A model generated the notes under the pieces. That model was not told the DNA's origin, made no database searches, and was given only the letters and a program-made list of their open reading frames with translations. This document shows positions 1 to 8,652 of a stretch of 12,407 nucleotides of DNA, one piece after another (the stretch's first letter is position 1; each line of letters opens with the position of its first letter). This stretch comes from Schaalia odontolytica (GTDB lineage Bacteria; Actinomycetota; Actinomycetes; Actinomycetales; Actinomycetaceae): assembly GCA_958415245.1 (NCBI GenBank), contig CATYYP010000023.1, positions 1-12,407 on the forward strand, read 5' to 3'. A program made the translations under genes and the position numbers.

Positions 1-522
1 AAAACCGCACGCCGCTGCAATGACCATGGGGTTGCGCGCGATGACCCTCACGATGCCGGTCGCAGAAGGGCGCTGGCCGGAGCCGGCCAGATCCGCCAAC
101 ACGAAGAACATCGGGGTGAAAAAACCGAGCTGAAACACCAGGATGGGCACGACCGCAGAAGCGTCCCCCAGCACATAGACGGCGATCGGAATGCCGATAT
201 ACGCGCCGTTATTGAGGGACGAGGCCATGGCCCCCAACGTGGTCTCGCCCCGCGTGAGGTGCAAGAACAGGCGGGCGACGGCCACAAAGAGAAGCGCTGT
301 GCCCACCCCCGACGCGGCTGCGACAGCGAGCGGAGCCCCGAAAACCCCAGACGTCCCCGTCGAGACGATCGCGTGGAAGAGCATGGCCGGGGACGCCACC
401 CAATACGTGACGGACGCGAGAGAGCCCGCCGCCTCGGGCCCGAGCGCACCCGCACGGCGAGCCACCCAGCCGACGCCGATGATGAGTGCGATCGAGAGGA
501 CCGACCAAAGAACCGACGCCAT
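1..522 (-). CDS. AEC (auxin efflux carrier) family transporter, N-terminal part, cut by window edge
   Basis: The minus-strand frame from the ATG at 522 stays open for 174 codons to the window edge, so the C-terminal half is missing. It reads as an integral membrane protein with hydrophobic segments at about residues 4-21, 36-53, 62-87, 98-118, 123-144 and 163 onward. The segment SSLNNGAYIGIPIAVYVLGD (101-120) matches the Asn-rich, Gly-Ile-Pro motif typical of the AEC family, whose members are about 300 residues long and export or import small organic acids such as malate or malonate. The start lies 16 bases after the glf stop, so it is probably the second gene of a glf operon. No clear Shine-Dalgarno precedes it, and translation may depend on coupling to glf. 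The substrate cannot be told from the sequence, and a role with Glf is not implied by the family. Confidence 0.82.
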   Translation of the reverse strand, partial: MASVLWSVLSIALIIGVGWVARRAGALGPEAAGSLASVTYWVASPAMLFHAIVSTGTSGVFGAPLAVAAASGVGTALLFVAVARLFLHLTRGETTLGAMASSLNNGAYIGIPIAVYVLGDASAVVPILVFQLGFFTPMFFVLADLAGSGQRPSATGIVRVIARNPMVIAAACGF

Positions 523-538
523 GCGAACAGGAGACCCG

Positions 539-1693
<1,155 letters not shown>

Positions 1694-1710
1694 TCACGGT
1701 AGTCAGGACA

Positions 1711-1749
1711 ATGGTAGCGGCCCCCACCTGCGGGTGCGTCTGCATGTGA
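1711..1749 (+). CDS. Possible 12-codon cysteine-rich small ORF (doubtful)
   Basis: In the region between glf and the response regulator, an ATG at 1711 opens a 12-codon frame reading MVAAPTCGCVCM and ending at TGA 1747-1749. AGGA sits four bases before the ATG, which could act as a Shine-Dalgarno. Three of the twelve codons are Cys, an uncommon density. Short Cys-rich upstream ORFs acting as attenuators are known in some actinobacteria, but nothing here proves translation, and such a short frame can arise by chance. It ends 93 bases before the regulator start. Confidence 0.15.
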   Translation: MVAAPTCGCVCM

Positions 1750-1799
1750 TCGACGAGGCCGGGGCGTGGACTCTTGCCTATGGTACGGCTGCGGTCACT

Positions 1800-1805
1800 T
1801 ATCCT
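1800..1805 (+). promoter_or_regulatory. Candidate -10 element for the response-regulator operon
   Basis: TATCCT fits the loose actinobacterial TAnnnT pattern and would place a start of transcription near 1812. That gives a leader of about 30 bases containing the Shine-Dalgarno at 1827-1834. No good -35 lies at the usual spacing; TTGCCT at 1774-1779 is 20 bases away. The call is weak. Confidence 0.25.
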
Positions 1806-1826
1806 TGCTTCCATCTGCTATTACGT

Positions 1827-1834
1827 GAGGGAGG
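1827..1834 (+). promoter_or_regulatory. Shine-Dalgarno deciding the response-regulator start
   Basis: GAGGGAGG lies eight bases before the ATG at 1843. It supports that start over the in-frame TTG at 1774, which would add 23 residues unrelated to a receiver domain. Confidence 0.7.
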
Positions 1835-1842
1835 GCCGGATC

Positions 1843-2553
1843 ATGGTGCGCATCGCCGTCGTCGAGGACGAGGCCGTCTCACGCCAGCTCCTCGCCGACT
1901 ACCTCGCACGCTATAGCAAGGAAAACGATGTCTCCTTCGACGTCACCTATTTCGAGGACGGCGGAGCCATCATCGGCGACTACAAGCCGGTGTACGACAT
2001 CATCCTCATGGACATCCAAATGACCCACGTGGACGGCATGACCGCGGCGCGTGCGATCCGCGAGGTTGACCAGGAGGTCATCCTCGTGTTCATCACGTCA
2101 GCCGCACAGTTCGCAATCCACGGGTACCAGGTGGGGGCACTCTCCTACCTGATGAAGCCGCTGCCGTGGTTCGCGTTCTCCCAGGAACTGTCACGGTGCC
2201 TCGAGGCCGTCGCCAAGCGGCGCGGCGCCTCGGTCCTCCTGCAGTCGGGCACGTCGACCCACCGCATCGACGTCGCGGACATCGTCTACGTCGAGTCAAT
2301 CAAGCACCGCCTGGATGTGCACACGGTTTCCGACACCTACTCGATCACTTCCTCACTGAAGGCCATGGAGGAACAGCTCGCCGGTCACGACTTTTTCCGT
2401 TCAAATTCGTGCTACCTCGTTAATCTCGCCCACGTGCGCGGTGTCGCCGACCAGGAGTGCCTGATGACGGGCGGGGACAGCTTACGCATTTCCCGGCCTC
2501 GTAAGAAGGCGTTCATGACGGCTCTGGCGAGCTTCGCGGGCGGGATCCACTGA
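1843..2553 (+). CDS. LytTR-family response regulator (AgrA/LytR type)
   Basis: The 236-residue protein has an N-terminal receiver domain (about 1-120) and a C-terminal LytTR DNA-binding domain (about 134-232). The receiver shows acidic residues E8/D9, the phospho-acceptor D57 in IILMDIQM, T85 and K105 in YLMKPL, so it looks competent for phosphorylation. The LytTR part shows IDVADIVYVESIKHRLDVHT and later HDFFRSNSCYLVNLAHV, both typical of this fold. Proteins of this type bind direct repeats upstream of virulence, bacteriocin or cell-wall genes. The kinase gene starts one base after this stop, so the pair is almost certainly co-translated and cognate. The ATG at 1843 is chosen because it begins directly at the receiver strand (MVRIAVVEDE) and has a good ribosome site. 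The regulon is unknown. Confidence 0.95.
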   Translation: MVRIAVVEDEAVSRQLLADYLARYSKENDVSFDVTYFEDGGAIIGDYKPVYDIILMDIQMTHVDGMTAARAIREVDQEVILVFITSAAQFAIHGYQVGALSYLMKPLPWFAFSQELSRCLEAVAKRRGASVLLQSGTSTHRIDVADIVYVESIKHRLDVHTVSDTYSITSSLKAMEEQLAGHDFFRSNSCYLVNLAHVRGVADQECLMTGGDSLRISRPRKKAFMTALASFAGGIH

Positions 2554-2554
2554 C

Positions 2555-3913
2555 GTGTTCGAGTCCCTGCCGGACATCCCGCGCCTGTTCACCGCCCTCG
2601 CGGAGTGGGGCGCCGCTCTCGTGTACGTCTTTGTTGTCGCGCGCTCGGCGTCGTCCAATGCCCTGAACCCGAACGCTGCTGTCCCCCGCTGGCGGCTCGC
2701 CGCTGCGGCCGTCGGTGGCCTCATGGTGCTCGTCGGCGCCCAGGTACTGCTCGGCCGCGCTCCCCTGTCCCTGTGGGTGCCGGGCATGATGACGGCGTAC
2801 GCGCTCGTGTGGGGTGTCATCCGCGTGGGAACCGCGCTGGACTGGCGCTGGGTAACGCATATGAGCGCACGCGCCTTCATCGTGGCCGAGCTCGCAGCTT
2901 CCCTCGCCTGGCAAGTCGTCGTCTACTCCCACGCCGACAAGCCCTACTGGCACCCGTTATCGTTCGGCGGTTTTGCCGCGATTGCGTCAACGTGCTTGGC
3001 CGTCGTCTACTTCTTCGAACGACGCGTCTACCGCCAGGGGGCGCTGCCGGTTCTCCGTTTCGCAGACCTGGCTTCTGGCGTTTTTATCGGCATTTCTATT
3101 TTTGCCCTGTCCAACCTGAGTTTCATCTCAACGGCCACCCCGTTCTCTGGGCGGTCCGGCTGGGAGGTCTTCTATATCCGCACCCTCGTGGACCTGGCCG
3201 GATACGCGATCCTGTTCGCGCAATTCGAGCGCATCCAGCAGAGCGCAACCGAGCGCGAGCTCGCGTCCATCCAGGCCTCCCTGGATGCCCAGCACCACCA
3301 GTATCTGGCAGCCAAGGAGGACATGGAGCAGGTGGCGCGCGCTCACCACGACCTCAAGCACCAGGTGGAGGCGATCCGCGCGGAGCTAGACCCGGGACGC
3401 GCCGCCGCATCGTTTGCCGAGCTCGAGTCTTCGATCGAGCAGATCGGCCAGCAGTACCATAGCGGCAATGCGGTCCTCGACGTCATTCTCACGACGAAGG
3501 GCCGTGCGTGCGCTGCAGCGGGTATCAACTTTACGGCGGTCGCCGACGGCGCCCTGCTGGGCTCCATGTCGTCAATGGACATCGCTACCCTCTTCGGTAA
3601 CGCCCTTGACAACGCGATCGAGGCCTCGCGGCGCGTCGACGACCCCGCCAAGCGCCTCATCAAACTGGCACTGTTCCGTCAGGGACAGATGGTGGTCATC
3701 CGAGTCGACAACTGGTTCGACGGCCGCCTCAACACGGACGCCGGCGGGCGCCTCACAACGATCAAGCCCGACACCGTTCGACACGGCTGGGGGGTAAAAT
3801 CCATCCAGTGGACAGCCCACAAGTACGGCGGCCAGGCGGTCACGGACGTGGCAGACCACTGGTTCACGCTGACGGTGCTTCTCCCGTCCACAAACACCCA
3901 GGAGGACGAATGA
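2555..3913 (+). CDS. GHKL sensor histidine kinase (AgrC-like)
   Basis: The protein is 452 residues. The first half is a membrane sensor domain with about seven hydrophobic segments (roughly 17-30, 48-66, 73-92, 105-124, 138-155, 170-189, 208-224). A coiled-coil-like linker (about 225-262) leads to the kinase core. HHDLKHQVEAIR (264-275) is the phospho-acceptor box, with H265 the likely phosphorylated His. The N box is FGNALDNAIEA (347-357, with N349 and N353) and the G box RHGWGVKS (409-416). The compact HDxxKH box and GHKL ATPase match the AgrC/ComD class that usually partners LytTR regulators, as it does here. The start is a GTG one base after the regulator's TGA. No AgrB protease or AgrD pro-peptide gene is adjacent, so the ligand may be an envelope stress signal or a peptide made elsewhere. 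Confidence 0.93.
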   Translation: MFESLPDIPRLFTALAEWGAALVYVFVVARSASSNALNPNAAVPRWRLAAAAVGGLMVLVGAQVLLGRAPLSLWVPGMMTAYALVWGVIRVGTALDWRWVTHMSARAFIVAELAASLAWQVVVYSHADKPYWHPLSFGGFAAIASTCLAVVYFFERRVYRQGALPVLRFADLASGVFIGISIFALSNLSFISTATPFSGRSGWEVFYIRTLVDLAGYAILFAQFERIQQSATERELASIQASLDAQHHQYLAAKEDMEQVARAHHDLKHQVEAIRAELDPGRAAASFAELESSIEQIGQQYHSGNAVLDVILTTKGRACAAAGINFTAVADGALLGSMSSMDIATLFGNALDNAIEASRRVDDPAKRLIKLALFRQGQMVVIRVDNWFDGRLNTDAGGRLTTIKPDTVRHGWGVKSIQWTAHKYGGQAVTDVADHWFTLTVLLPSTNTQEDE

Positions 3914-4431
3914 CGATCATCGACACCCCGCGCCTGCACTTACGCCCCTGGAACGATAAGGACGCACCGGAGCTCTACGAGCTGGCCCGCGATCCCCGTA
4001 TCGGGATGCTGTGCGGATGGAAACCCTTCGAGTGCATCGATGATGCCCACTCGGCACTGTCCACCGTCCTGGCTGCACCCGACAGCTACGCGGTGACGCT
4101 CGGATCGACCGGTGAAATCGTGGGCTCGATCGCGCTGCGCGTTGACACAGACTCCCCCGAGGCGACCGCCGCTGACATCGGATACTGGATCGGCGCGCCC
4201 TACTGGGGCAACGGATACGCGACGGAGGCGGGGCACGCCATCATCGAGCGCGCGCGTGAGCTGGGCGTGTCGACGATCATCCTGAAGTACTTCGACGGAA
4301 ACGACGCCTCGCGACGGGTCTCAGAAAAGCTCGGCTTTGCATGGCAGAGCCGCGAGGAGGACGTGGAATACCCGCTCATCGGCAAGCACCTCACCGTCCA
4401 CCGGACGGAGCTCGTGCTCGCCGGACGCTGA
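3910..4431 (+). CDS. GNAT-family N-acetyltransferase (RimJ/RimL-like)
   Basis: This is a 173-residue cytoplasmic protein. It opens with TPRLHLRPWNDKDAPELYEL (6-25), the usual start of RimJ/RimL-type GNATs. The acetyl-CoA pyrophosphate loop is YWGNGYATEAG (98-108), after the strand DIGYWIG, and NDASRRVSEKLGF (131-143) is the family's C-terminal motif. It should transfer an acetyl group from acetyl-CoA to an amine; the acceptor (protein N-terminus, drug or small metabolite) cannot be read from sequence. The ATG at 3910 overlaps the kinase stop as ATGA and has GGAGG at 3901-3905, which indicates translational coupling and a three-gene operon. A self-protection or signal-modifying role is possible from context, but is speculation. 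Confidence 0.9.
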   Translation: MTIIDTPRLHLRPWNDKDAPELYELARDPRIGMLCGWKPFECIDDAHSALSTVLAAPDSYAVTLGSTGEIVGSIALRVDTDSPEATAADIGYWIGAPYWGNGYATEAGHAIIERARELGVSTIILKYFDGNDASRRVSEKLGFAWQSREEDVEYPLIGKHLTVHRTELVLAGR

Positions 4432-4439
4432 CGGCGTCC
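4423..4439. terminator. Small GC hairpin between two convergent operons (possible weak terminator)
   Basis: GGACGC (4423-4428) and GCGTCC (4434-4439) form a six-base-pair stem with a TGACG loop that includes the acetyltransferase stop codon. The two convergent genes are only nine bases apart. No T-rich tract follows on either strand, so this is at best a weak terminator. Confidence 0.3.
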
Positions 4440-4440
4440 C

Positions 4441-5451
4441 TTAGTTGAAGCCGAGGACCGCCGCCGCGACCTTGTAGCCGCCGCGCACGACCTTCGGGGA
4501 GGCGTGGCGCACGAGGCCGGCGAGCAGGTCCTGACGCAGGCGATCCGTGGCCTCGGGGTTGATCTGGTCCATGGTCTCCCAGATCTGTTCCTTCAAGGCC
4601 AGGTGTTCGGGCGTTCCCGACAGCTGAGCCATGACGGAGCAGACGACAGCGTTGATGCGCAAGTAGTGGACCATGTAGCGCCAGAGCTTGTCCTCGACCT
4701 CGGCGCGCGGAGGCAGCGCACGGGTCATCGCCTCGTTGACGCGGGCAAGCTGGTCCAGGCGCGTGATCATGACCTTCTCGTTGACGGACTGATCGTCACG
4801 GCCGATGAAGTAGTGGTACAGGTCCACATCCAGGTAGCGGATCGTCGAAATGTAGGGCAGCGGCACGAACGAGTACAGGTAGTCCACGTAGAACGTGTGC
4901 TCGGGCATCACCAGACCGGAGGCGCGCACGACCTCGGTGCGCATTGTCAGGGCGTGCATCATGAGGTACTGGTCGTAGCGGCAGCGGCGCAGGTCGGCCC
5001 AACCGAAGGTGCGGCCGCGAGGCAGAACGTTGCGGTAGCGGATGACGGCCTTAACCGACTTTCCCTGCTTGTCGTAGACGTAGTTGGTGACGAGCAGATC
5101 CAGGTCACGCCCGGCCTCGCGTTCCTCGCGCAGGACGTCGAGAACGGCGTTTGTGGCACGTCGGTCCAGCCAGTCATCGGAGTCGACGACGCGCACGTGC
5201 GTGCCGGTGGCAGCGGCGAGGCCGGCGTTGACGGCGCCGCCGTGGCCCTTGTTCTCCTGGTGGATGACCTTGACAGAGGGGTAGCGAGCGGCCCACTCGT
5301 CGGCGATCTCCGCAGTGCGGTCCTTCGATCCGTCGTTGACGATGATCACCTCGAGTTCGTCGCCGTATCCGACGAGCGTGGTCAGCGCCCGGTCGAGGTA
5401 ATCCTCGGAGTTGTAGGCGGGCACGATCACCGTCAGCAGCGGCGCGCTCAT
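4441..5451 (-). CDS. Family 2 glycosyltransferase
   Basis: This is a 336-residue GT-A fold enzyme. PLLTVIVPAYNSEDYLDRAL (4-23) starts the nucleotide-sugar fold, VIIVNDGSKDRT (35-46) follows, and the metal-binding DxD is in VDSDDW (89-94). The C-terminal half is soluble and alpha-helical by eye, with YHYFIGRDDQSVNEKVM resembling a GT2 subgroup common in capsule and wall-polysaccharide loci. It probably transfers a hexose from a nucleotide sugar onto a lipid-linked or polymer acceptor on the inner face of the membrane. Unlike GtrB-type polyprenyl-phosphate glucosyltransferases it has no C-terminal membrane pair, so the neighbouring GtrA-like protein is not a textbook GtrA/GtrB set. GAGAGGAG precedes the ATG. 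It is the third gene of the GH3-GtrA-GT2 operon, 31 bases after gtrA. Donor and acceptor are not predictable. Confidence 0.92.
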   Translation of the reverse strand: MSAPLLTVIVPAYNSEDYLDRALTTLVGYGDELEVIIVNDGSKDRTAEIADEWAARYPSVKVIHQENKGHGGAVNAGLAAATGTHVRVVDSDDWLDRRATNAVLDVLREEREAGRDLDLLVTNYVYDKQGKSVKAVIRYRNVLPRGRTFGWADLRRCRYDQYLMMHALTMRTEVVRASGLVMPEHTFYVDYLYSFVPLPYISTIRYLDVDLYHYFIGRDDQSVNEKVMITRLDQLARVNEAMTRALPPRAEVEDKLWRYMVHYLRINAVVCSVMAQLSGTPEHLALKEQIWETMDQINPEATDRLRQDLLAGLVRHASPKVVRGGYKVAAAVLGFN

Positions 5452-5482
5452 GGAGTCTCCTCTCGTGAAGTCTGCCAGTAGT

Positions 5483-6094
5483 CTACTGTGCTGCGCTGAC
5501 CTGCGCGTCCTCCTGAGAGGGTTCCTGCTTGAAGATCACTTTAAAGATGGGGAAGAACACCCAAAAGGAGATGGCGGCGTTAATGATCATCGTGATGACG
5601 TCGGCAAACGTTTCACCGCCCGCGCCCATCGTTGAAATCGCCCACGCGTAGATCGGGTCCTTGTAGAGGACCTGGAGGGCGGCCGCCGCGATCGTGATGA
5701 CGACGTAGGCGACCGCGTACCAGAAGGCCGCCTTGCCCACCGACGAGTTGGACTTGAAGGTGACGTTGCGCTGGGCGAAGAAGTTGATGACCTGGGCGAT
5801 CAGCAGGGTGATCTCGACGGCGAGGAAGTACGCGAGGCCGCCGCCCCCACCCACCGACATCGAACCGGCCGGGTAGTCGAAGAGGAAGACCGTGTGCCCG
5901 TGCGAGACTCCGACCGGCAGGAACTGGAAGGCCGTATCGACGAGACTCGTGTGCGCGAAAACCGCCTTGAACGCCGGCATGAGAACCAGCTGCAGCACCG
6001 TAATACCGTTGGAGAGGATGAAGAAGATGATGAACTGCGCAACCGTCGGGTGCTTGGATTCGAAGTTCTTCCACCACCGGGTAAGAGCCTGCAT
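5483..6094 (-). CDS. GtrA-like four-helix membrane protein
   Basis: This 203-residue protein has hydrophobic segments at about 19-40, 87-108, 122-142 and 163-186. QVINFFAQRNVTFKSN (101-116) matches the conserved end of the second GtrA helix, where Asn, Arg and a Phe-rich strand recur. GtrA proteins are thought to move polyprenyl-linked sugars across the membrane for decoration of O-antigen, teichoic acid or arabinogalactan. Usual members are about 120-150 residues; this one is longer because of a loop of about 45 residues between the first and second helices, including a five-glycine run (82-86). The ATG at 6094 has AAGGA seven bases upstream. It lies between the GH3 gene (44-base gap) and the GT2 gene (31-base gap), so it most likely serves the GT2 product. 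The family call rests on topology and one motif. Confidence 0.8.
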   Translation of the reverse strand: MQALTRWWKNFESKHPTVAQFIIFFILSNGITVLQLVLMPAFKAVFAHTSLVDTAFQFLPVGVSHGHTVFLFDYPAGSMSVGGGGGLAYFLAVEITLLIAQVINFFAQRNVTFKSNSSVGKAAFWYAVAYVVITIAAAALQVLYKDPIYAWAISTMGAGGETFADVITMIINAAISFWVFFPIFKVIFKQEPSQEDAQVSAAQ

Positions 6095-6138
6095 GAGTGT
6101 TCCTTAACGTCAGTGTGTTGTACGAGGCCGAGGCCGCG

Positions 6139-8571
6139 TCATCGGGTCTGGTCGAGTTCGCGCTGGGTGGCCTTATTCGCGCGGGCGTTGGAGATAAAGC
6201 CGAGGGCGGCGCGGGTGACTCCTCGGAGGGGGTGCCCGTTGACGGCCAGGAGGATCGCATCCACCATGTCCGGGCTGGCGGATCCATTGCTCATCTTCGC
6301 GATGGCGCGGAAAGGCATGTTGAGAACGAAGAGGATGTTGAGGTCCGGGGTTCCCTTCGCGTCCGCCTTCGCTTTGAGGGCGTGGAGCTTGCGTCCGGCG
6401 ACGCGGGCGAGCCAGGTCTTGGCGCGCGTCATCTCGGACAGCGGGTCGGAGGCGACGAGGTCGTCCGCGGGGTGAGCGGTCGGGATCGTCCGTCCCAAGA
6501 GGATCGCGAACTCGCCGTTGGTGACGTGCGCGACGTCGGCGTTCAGGTAGTGGCCGAGGGCCGGGTCGATCGGCGAGGGCGTGGTTCCTTCGACCTCGAG
6601 CGTGGCACTCAGCGGCGTGTCGGAGACGTTGCGTCCCACGTGGATCGTCCAGGTTCCTGCCTCGGTTTCCCACGCTGCGCGCGACGTCTCCCAGTGACGG
6701 AAGGTGTAGCGGTCGAAGGGAATGGTGACGTTTTCCGACGCTCGGGCGCCAACCTCAACCTTGGCGAAGCCCTTGAGCTCGCGGGCGGGACCGAACACGC
6801 CGCCGGGCGCACTCACGTAGAGCTGGACGACCTCGGCACCGTCGCGCGCAGAGGTGTTGGTGACCGTGAGGGTCACCCCCTCCTCGTTCACGGCAAGGTC
6901 GGAGTATTCGAAGCTCGAGTAGGACAGGCCGTAGCCGAAGGGGAAAGCAACGTCGATGCCGGCGGTCGTGAAGTAGCGGTAGCCGACGAACGGGCCTTCG
7001 CGGTAGTACGAGAGCGGTCCGGTCGCCGGGTACCATGCGACGGTCGGGTGGTCCTCGTAGGAGAGCGCGTAGGTTTCGGCCAGGCGTCCCGACGGATTGA
7101 CGAAGCCCGTCAGGACGTCCAGCATTGCGCTGGCGCCTCCCTGCCCGGTCAGGTAACCGTTGACGAGCGCGGGCACGGACGAGGCCCACGGCATCTCGAC
7201 ACTGGCACCGCCGGTCAGGACAACCACGGTGCGCGGATTGGCTGCCACGACAGCCTCGATGAGGCGATCCTGGCCCTCGGGCAGGCGCATGTGGGGGCGG
7301 TCCAGGCCTTCGGATTCGGCCAGCTCGTCGAGACCGACGTAAACAAGCGCTACGTCAGCGCGCTCGGCGAGGGCCACGGCCTCGGCAATGAGAGCGTCGT
7401 TCGTGCCACCATGACGCTCATACCCGCTCGCATATCCCTCGAGAACGAGGCCTCGCGCTGCCTCTCCCCCGGATTCAAGCAGTTCACGCGGAGCCTCCAC
7501 GCGAGTGGGATTGACCTGGGATGAACCCGATCCCTGGAAACGCGGCGTGTCGGCGAGATCGCCGATAAGGGCGACGCTCGTGCCGGCACTCAGGGGCAGG
7601 AGCTCCTCCTCGTTACGCAGGAGAGTGATCGCCTCGGCGGCGATGCGCGTAGCCAGCTCGTGATGCTGCCCGAGGTCATAGGGCCTGGGCGCAGGCAAGC
7701 CGGCGCTCGAACTCGCGACGTTGAGGACTTCCTGGGCGCGCGCGTAGACGTCAGCCGCGTCCAATTCCCCGGCCTCGACGGCCGCGACGATCTGGCGGGC
7801 ACCCGCCAGGCCGGGGGCGGGCATCTCCAGGCTGCCCCCAGCGCGTGCTGCCTCAACAGCGCTGTTCGAACCGCCCCAGTCCGAGATGACCATGCCATCG
7901 AAACCCCACTCGGTGCGCAGGATGTCGGTCAGCAGGTGTTTGTTTTCGTGCGCGTAGGTGCCGTTGACGAGGTTGTAGGAGCTCATGATCGCCCGCGGCT
8001 TGGCCGCTCGGCAGACGATCTCGAAGCCGGTCAGGTAGATCTCACGCATCGTGCGCTCGTCCACGATGGAATCAGACGCCATGCGGCGCAGTTCCTGAGA
8101 GTTGACGGCGAAGTGCTTGGGGCAGGCTGCGGTACCCGTGGATTGGATTCCTTCGACGAGGCCCGCGGCCATGCGTCCGGAAAGGATCGGGTCCTCGGAA
8201 AAGTACTCAAAGTTGCGTCCGCACAGCGGCGAGCGCTTGATGTTGAGGCCGGGACCGAGCAGAACGTCGACGCCGAGGCCACGTGCCTCCAGCCCCAGCG
8301 CCTCACCCATGTCACGCGCAAGCGCGGGGTTCCATGTGGCCGCGACGGCAGAGGCCGTCGGGAAGCAGGTCGCTTTCTCGGACTCGGCGATACCCAGGTG
8401 ATCGGCGTCCCCGAGCTGGCGGCGAACGCCGTGGGGACCGTCGCTCATCACGAAGGAGGGAACGCCCGCCGCGGGGATCGGGCGGGAGTCCCAGGCGCTC
8501 GAACCCGAGAGAAGCGCCGCGGCCTGCAGGAGGGTGAGGTCGTTGGCGTCCGTCAGTGCTGCGTGTTCCAT
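6139..8571 (-). CDS. Glycoside hydrolase family 3 (beta-glucosidase-like)
   Basis: This 810-residue (from 8571) retaining glycosidase has no signal peptide and is probably cytoplasmic. The GH3 N-terminal barrel covers about 15-290: GRNFEYFSEDP (118-128), KHFAVNSQE (152-160) and the nucleophile D231 in VISDWGGSNS. The C-terminal alpha/beta domain covers about 305-540; E421 in AESEGLDR fits the acid/base position. A fibronectin III-like domain follows (about 545-660) after FPFGYGLSYSSFEYSD. A further 145 residues end with MPFRAIAKMSNGSASPDMVD, a tail seen in one GH3 subgroup. It should remove terminal beta-linked glucose or similar sugars from oligosaccharides; the exact substrate is open. In-frame ATGs at 8598 and 8571 are both possible; 8571 has GAAAGG 12 bases upstream, and the conserved sequence starts soon after. 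It leads the operon with gtrA and GT2. Confidence 0.93.
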   Translation of the reverse strand: MEHAALTDANDLTLLQAAALLSGSSAWDSRPIPAAGVPSFVMSDGPHGVRRQLGDADHLGIAESEKATCFPTASAVAATWNPALARDMGEALGLEARGLGVDVLLGPGLNIKRSPLCGRNFEYFSEDPILSGRMAAGLVEGIQSTGTAACPKHFAVNSQELRRMASDSIVDERTMREIYLTGFEIVCRAAKPRAIMSSYNLVNGTYAHENKHLLTDILRTEWGFDGMVISDWGGSNSAVEAARAGGSLEMPAPGLAGARQIVAAVEAGELDAADVYARAQEVLNVASSSAGLPAPRPYDLGQHHELATRIAAEAITLLRNEEELLPLSAGTSVALIGDLADTPRFQGSGSSQVNPTRVEAPRELLESGGEAARGLVLEGYASGYERHGGTNDALIAEAVALAERADVALVYVGLDELAESEGLDRPHMRLPEGQDRLIEAVVAANPRTVVVLTGGASVEMPWASSVPALVNGYLTGQGGASAMLDVLTGFVNPSGRLAETYALSYEDHPTVAWYPATGPLSYYREGPFVGYRYFTTAGIDVAFPFGYGLSYSSFEYSDLAVNEEGVTLTVTNTSARDGAEVVQLYVSAPGGVFGPARELKGFAKVEVGARASENVTIPFDRYTFRHWETSRAAWETEAGTWTIHVGRNVSDTPLSATLEVEGTTPSPIDPALGHYLNADVAHVTNGEFAILLGRTIPTAHPADDLVASDPLSEMTRAKTWLARVAGRKLHALKAKADAKGTPDLNILFVLNMPFRAIAKMSNGSASPDMVDAILLAVNGHPLRGVTRAALGFISNARANKATQRELDQTR

Positions 8572-8615
8572 CCTCGTAAACTGCCTTTCGTGCTCCATCG
8601 CGGGTATCGTCGATG

Positions 8616-8621
8616 ATTCTA
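8616..8621 (-). promoter_or_regulatory. Candidate -10 element for the GH3 operon
   Basis: TAGAAT (minus strand) would start transcription near 8608, just before both candidate GH3 start codons. The best -35-like hexamer, TTGCTC at 8642-8647, is 20 bases away, longer than the usual 17-18. This placement argues against the longer in-frame start at 8697. Confidence 0.45.
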
Positions 8622-8652
8622 GTGTGGGTCCTCGCTGCGCTGAGCAAGCGAC

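Noticed and set aside
48..508. Minus-strand ORFs of 135 and 99 codons, plus plus-strand frames, at the left end
   Set aside because: They are out-of-frame readings of the AEC transporter gene, whose own frame is hydrophobic with proper AEC motifs and runs off the window.
1774..1842. TTG start at 1774 for the response regulator
   Set aside because: It would add 23 residues before the receiver domain; the ATG at 1843 has a good Shine-Dalgarno and begins exactly at the fold.
4504..5481. Plus-strand ORF (325 codons) opposite the GT2 gene
   Set aside because: A mirror of the GT2 codons with no motif; the GT2 frame has all its active-site blocks.
6097..7524. Plus-strand ORF (475 codons) opposite the GH3 gene
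   Set aside because: Long only because of the strong GC bias in the GH3 codons; low-complexity Gly/Val/Arg content and no recognisable domain. The same applies to the plus-strand ORF at 7660-8616.
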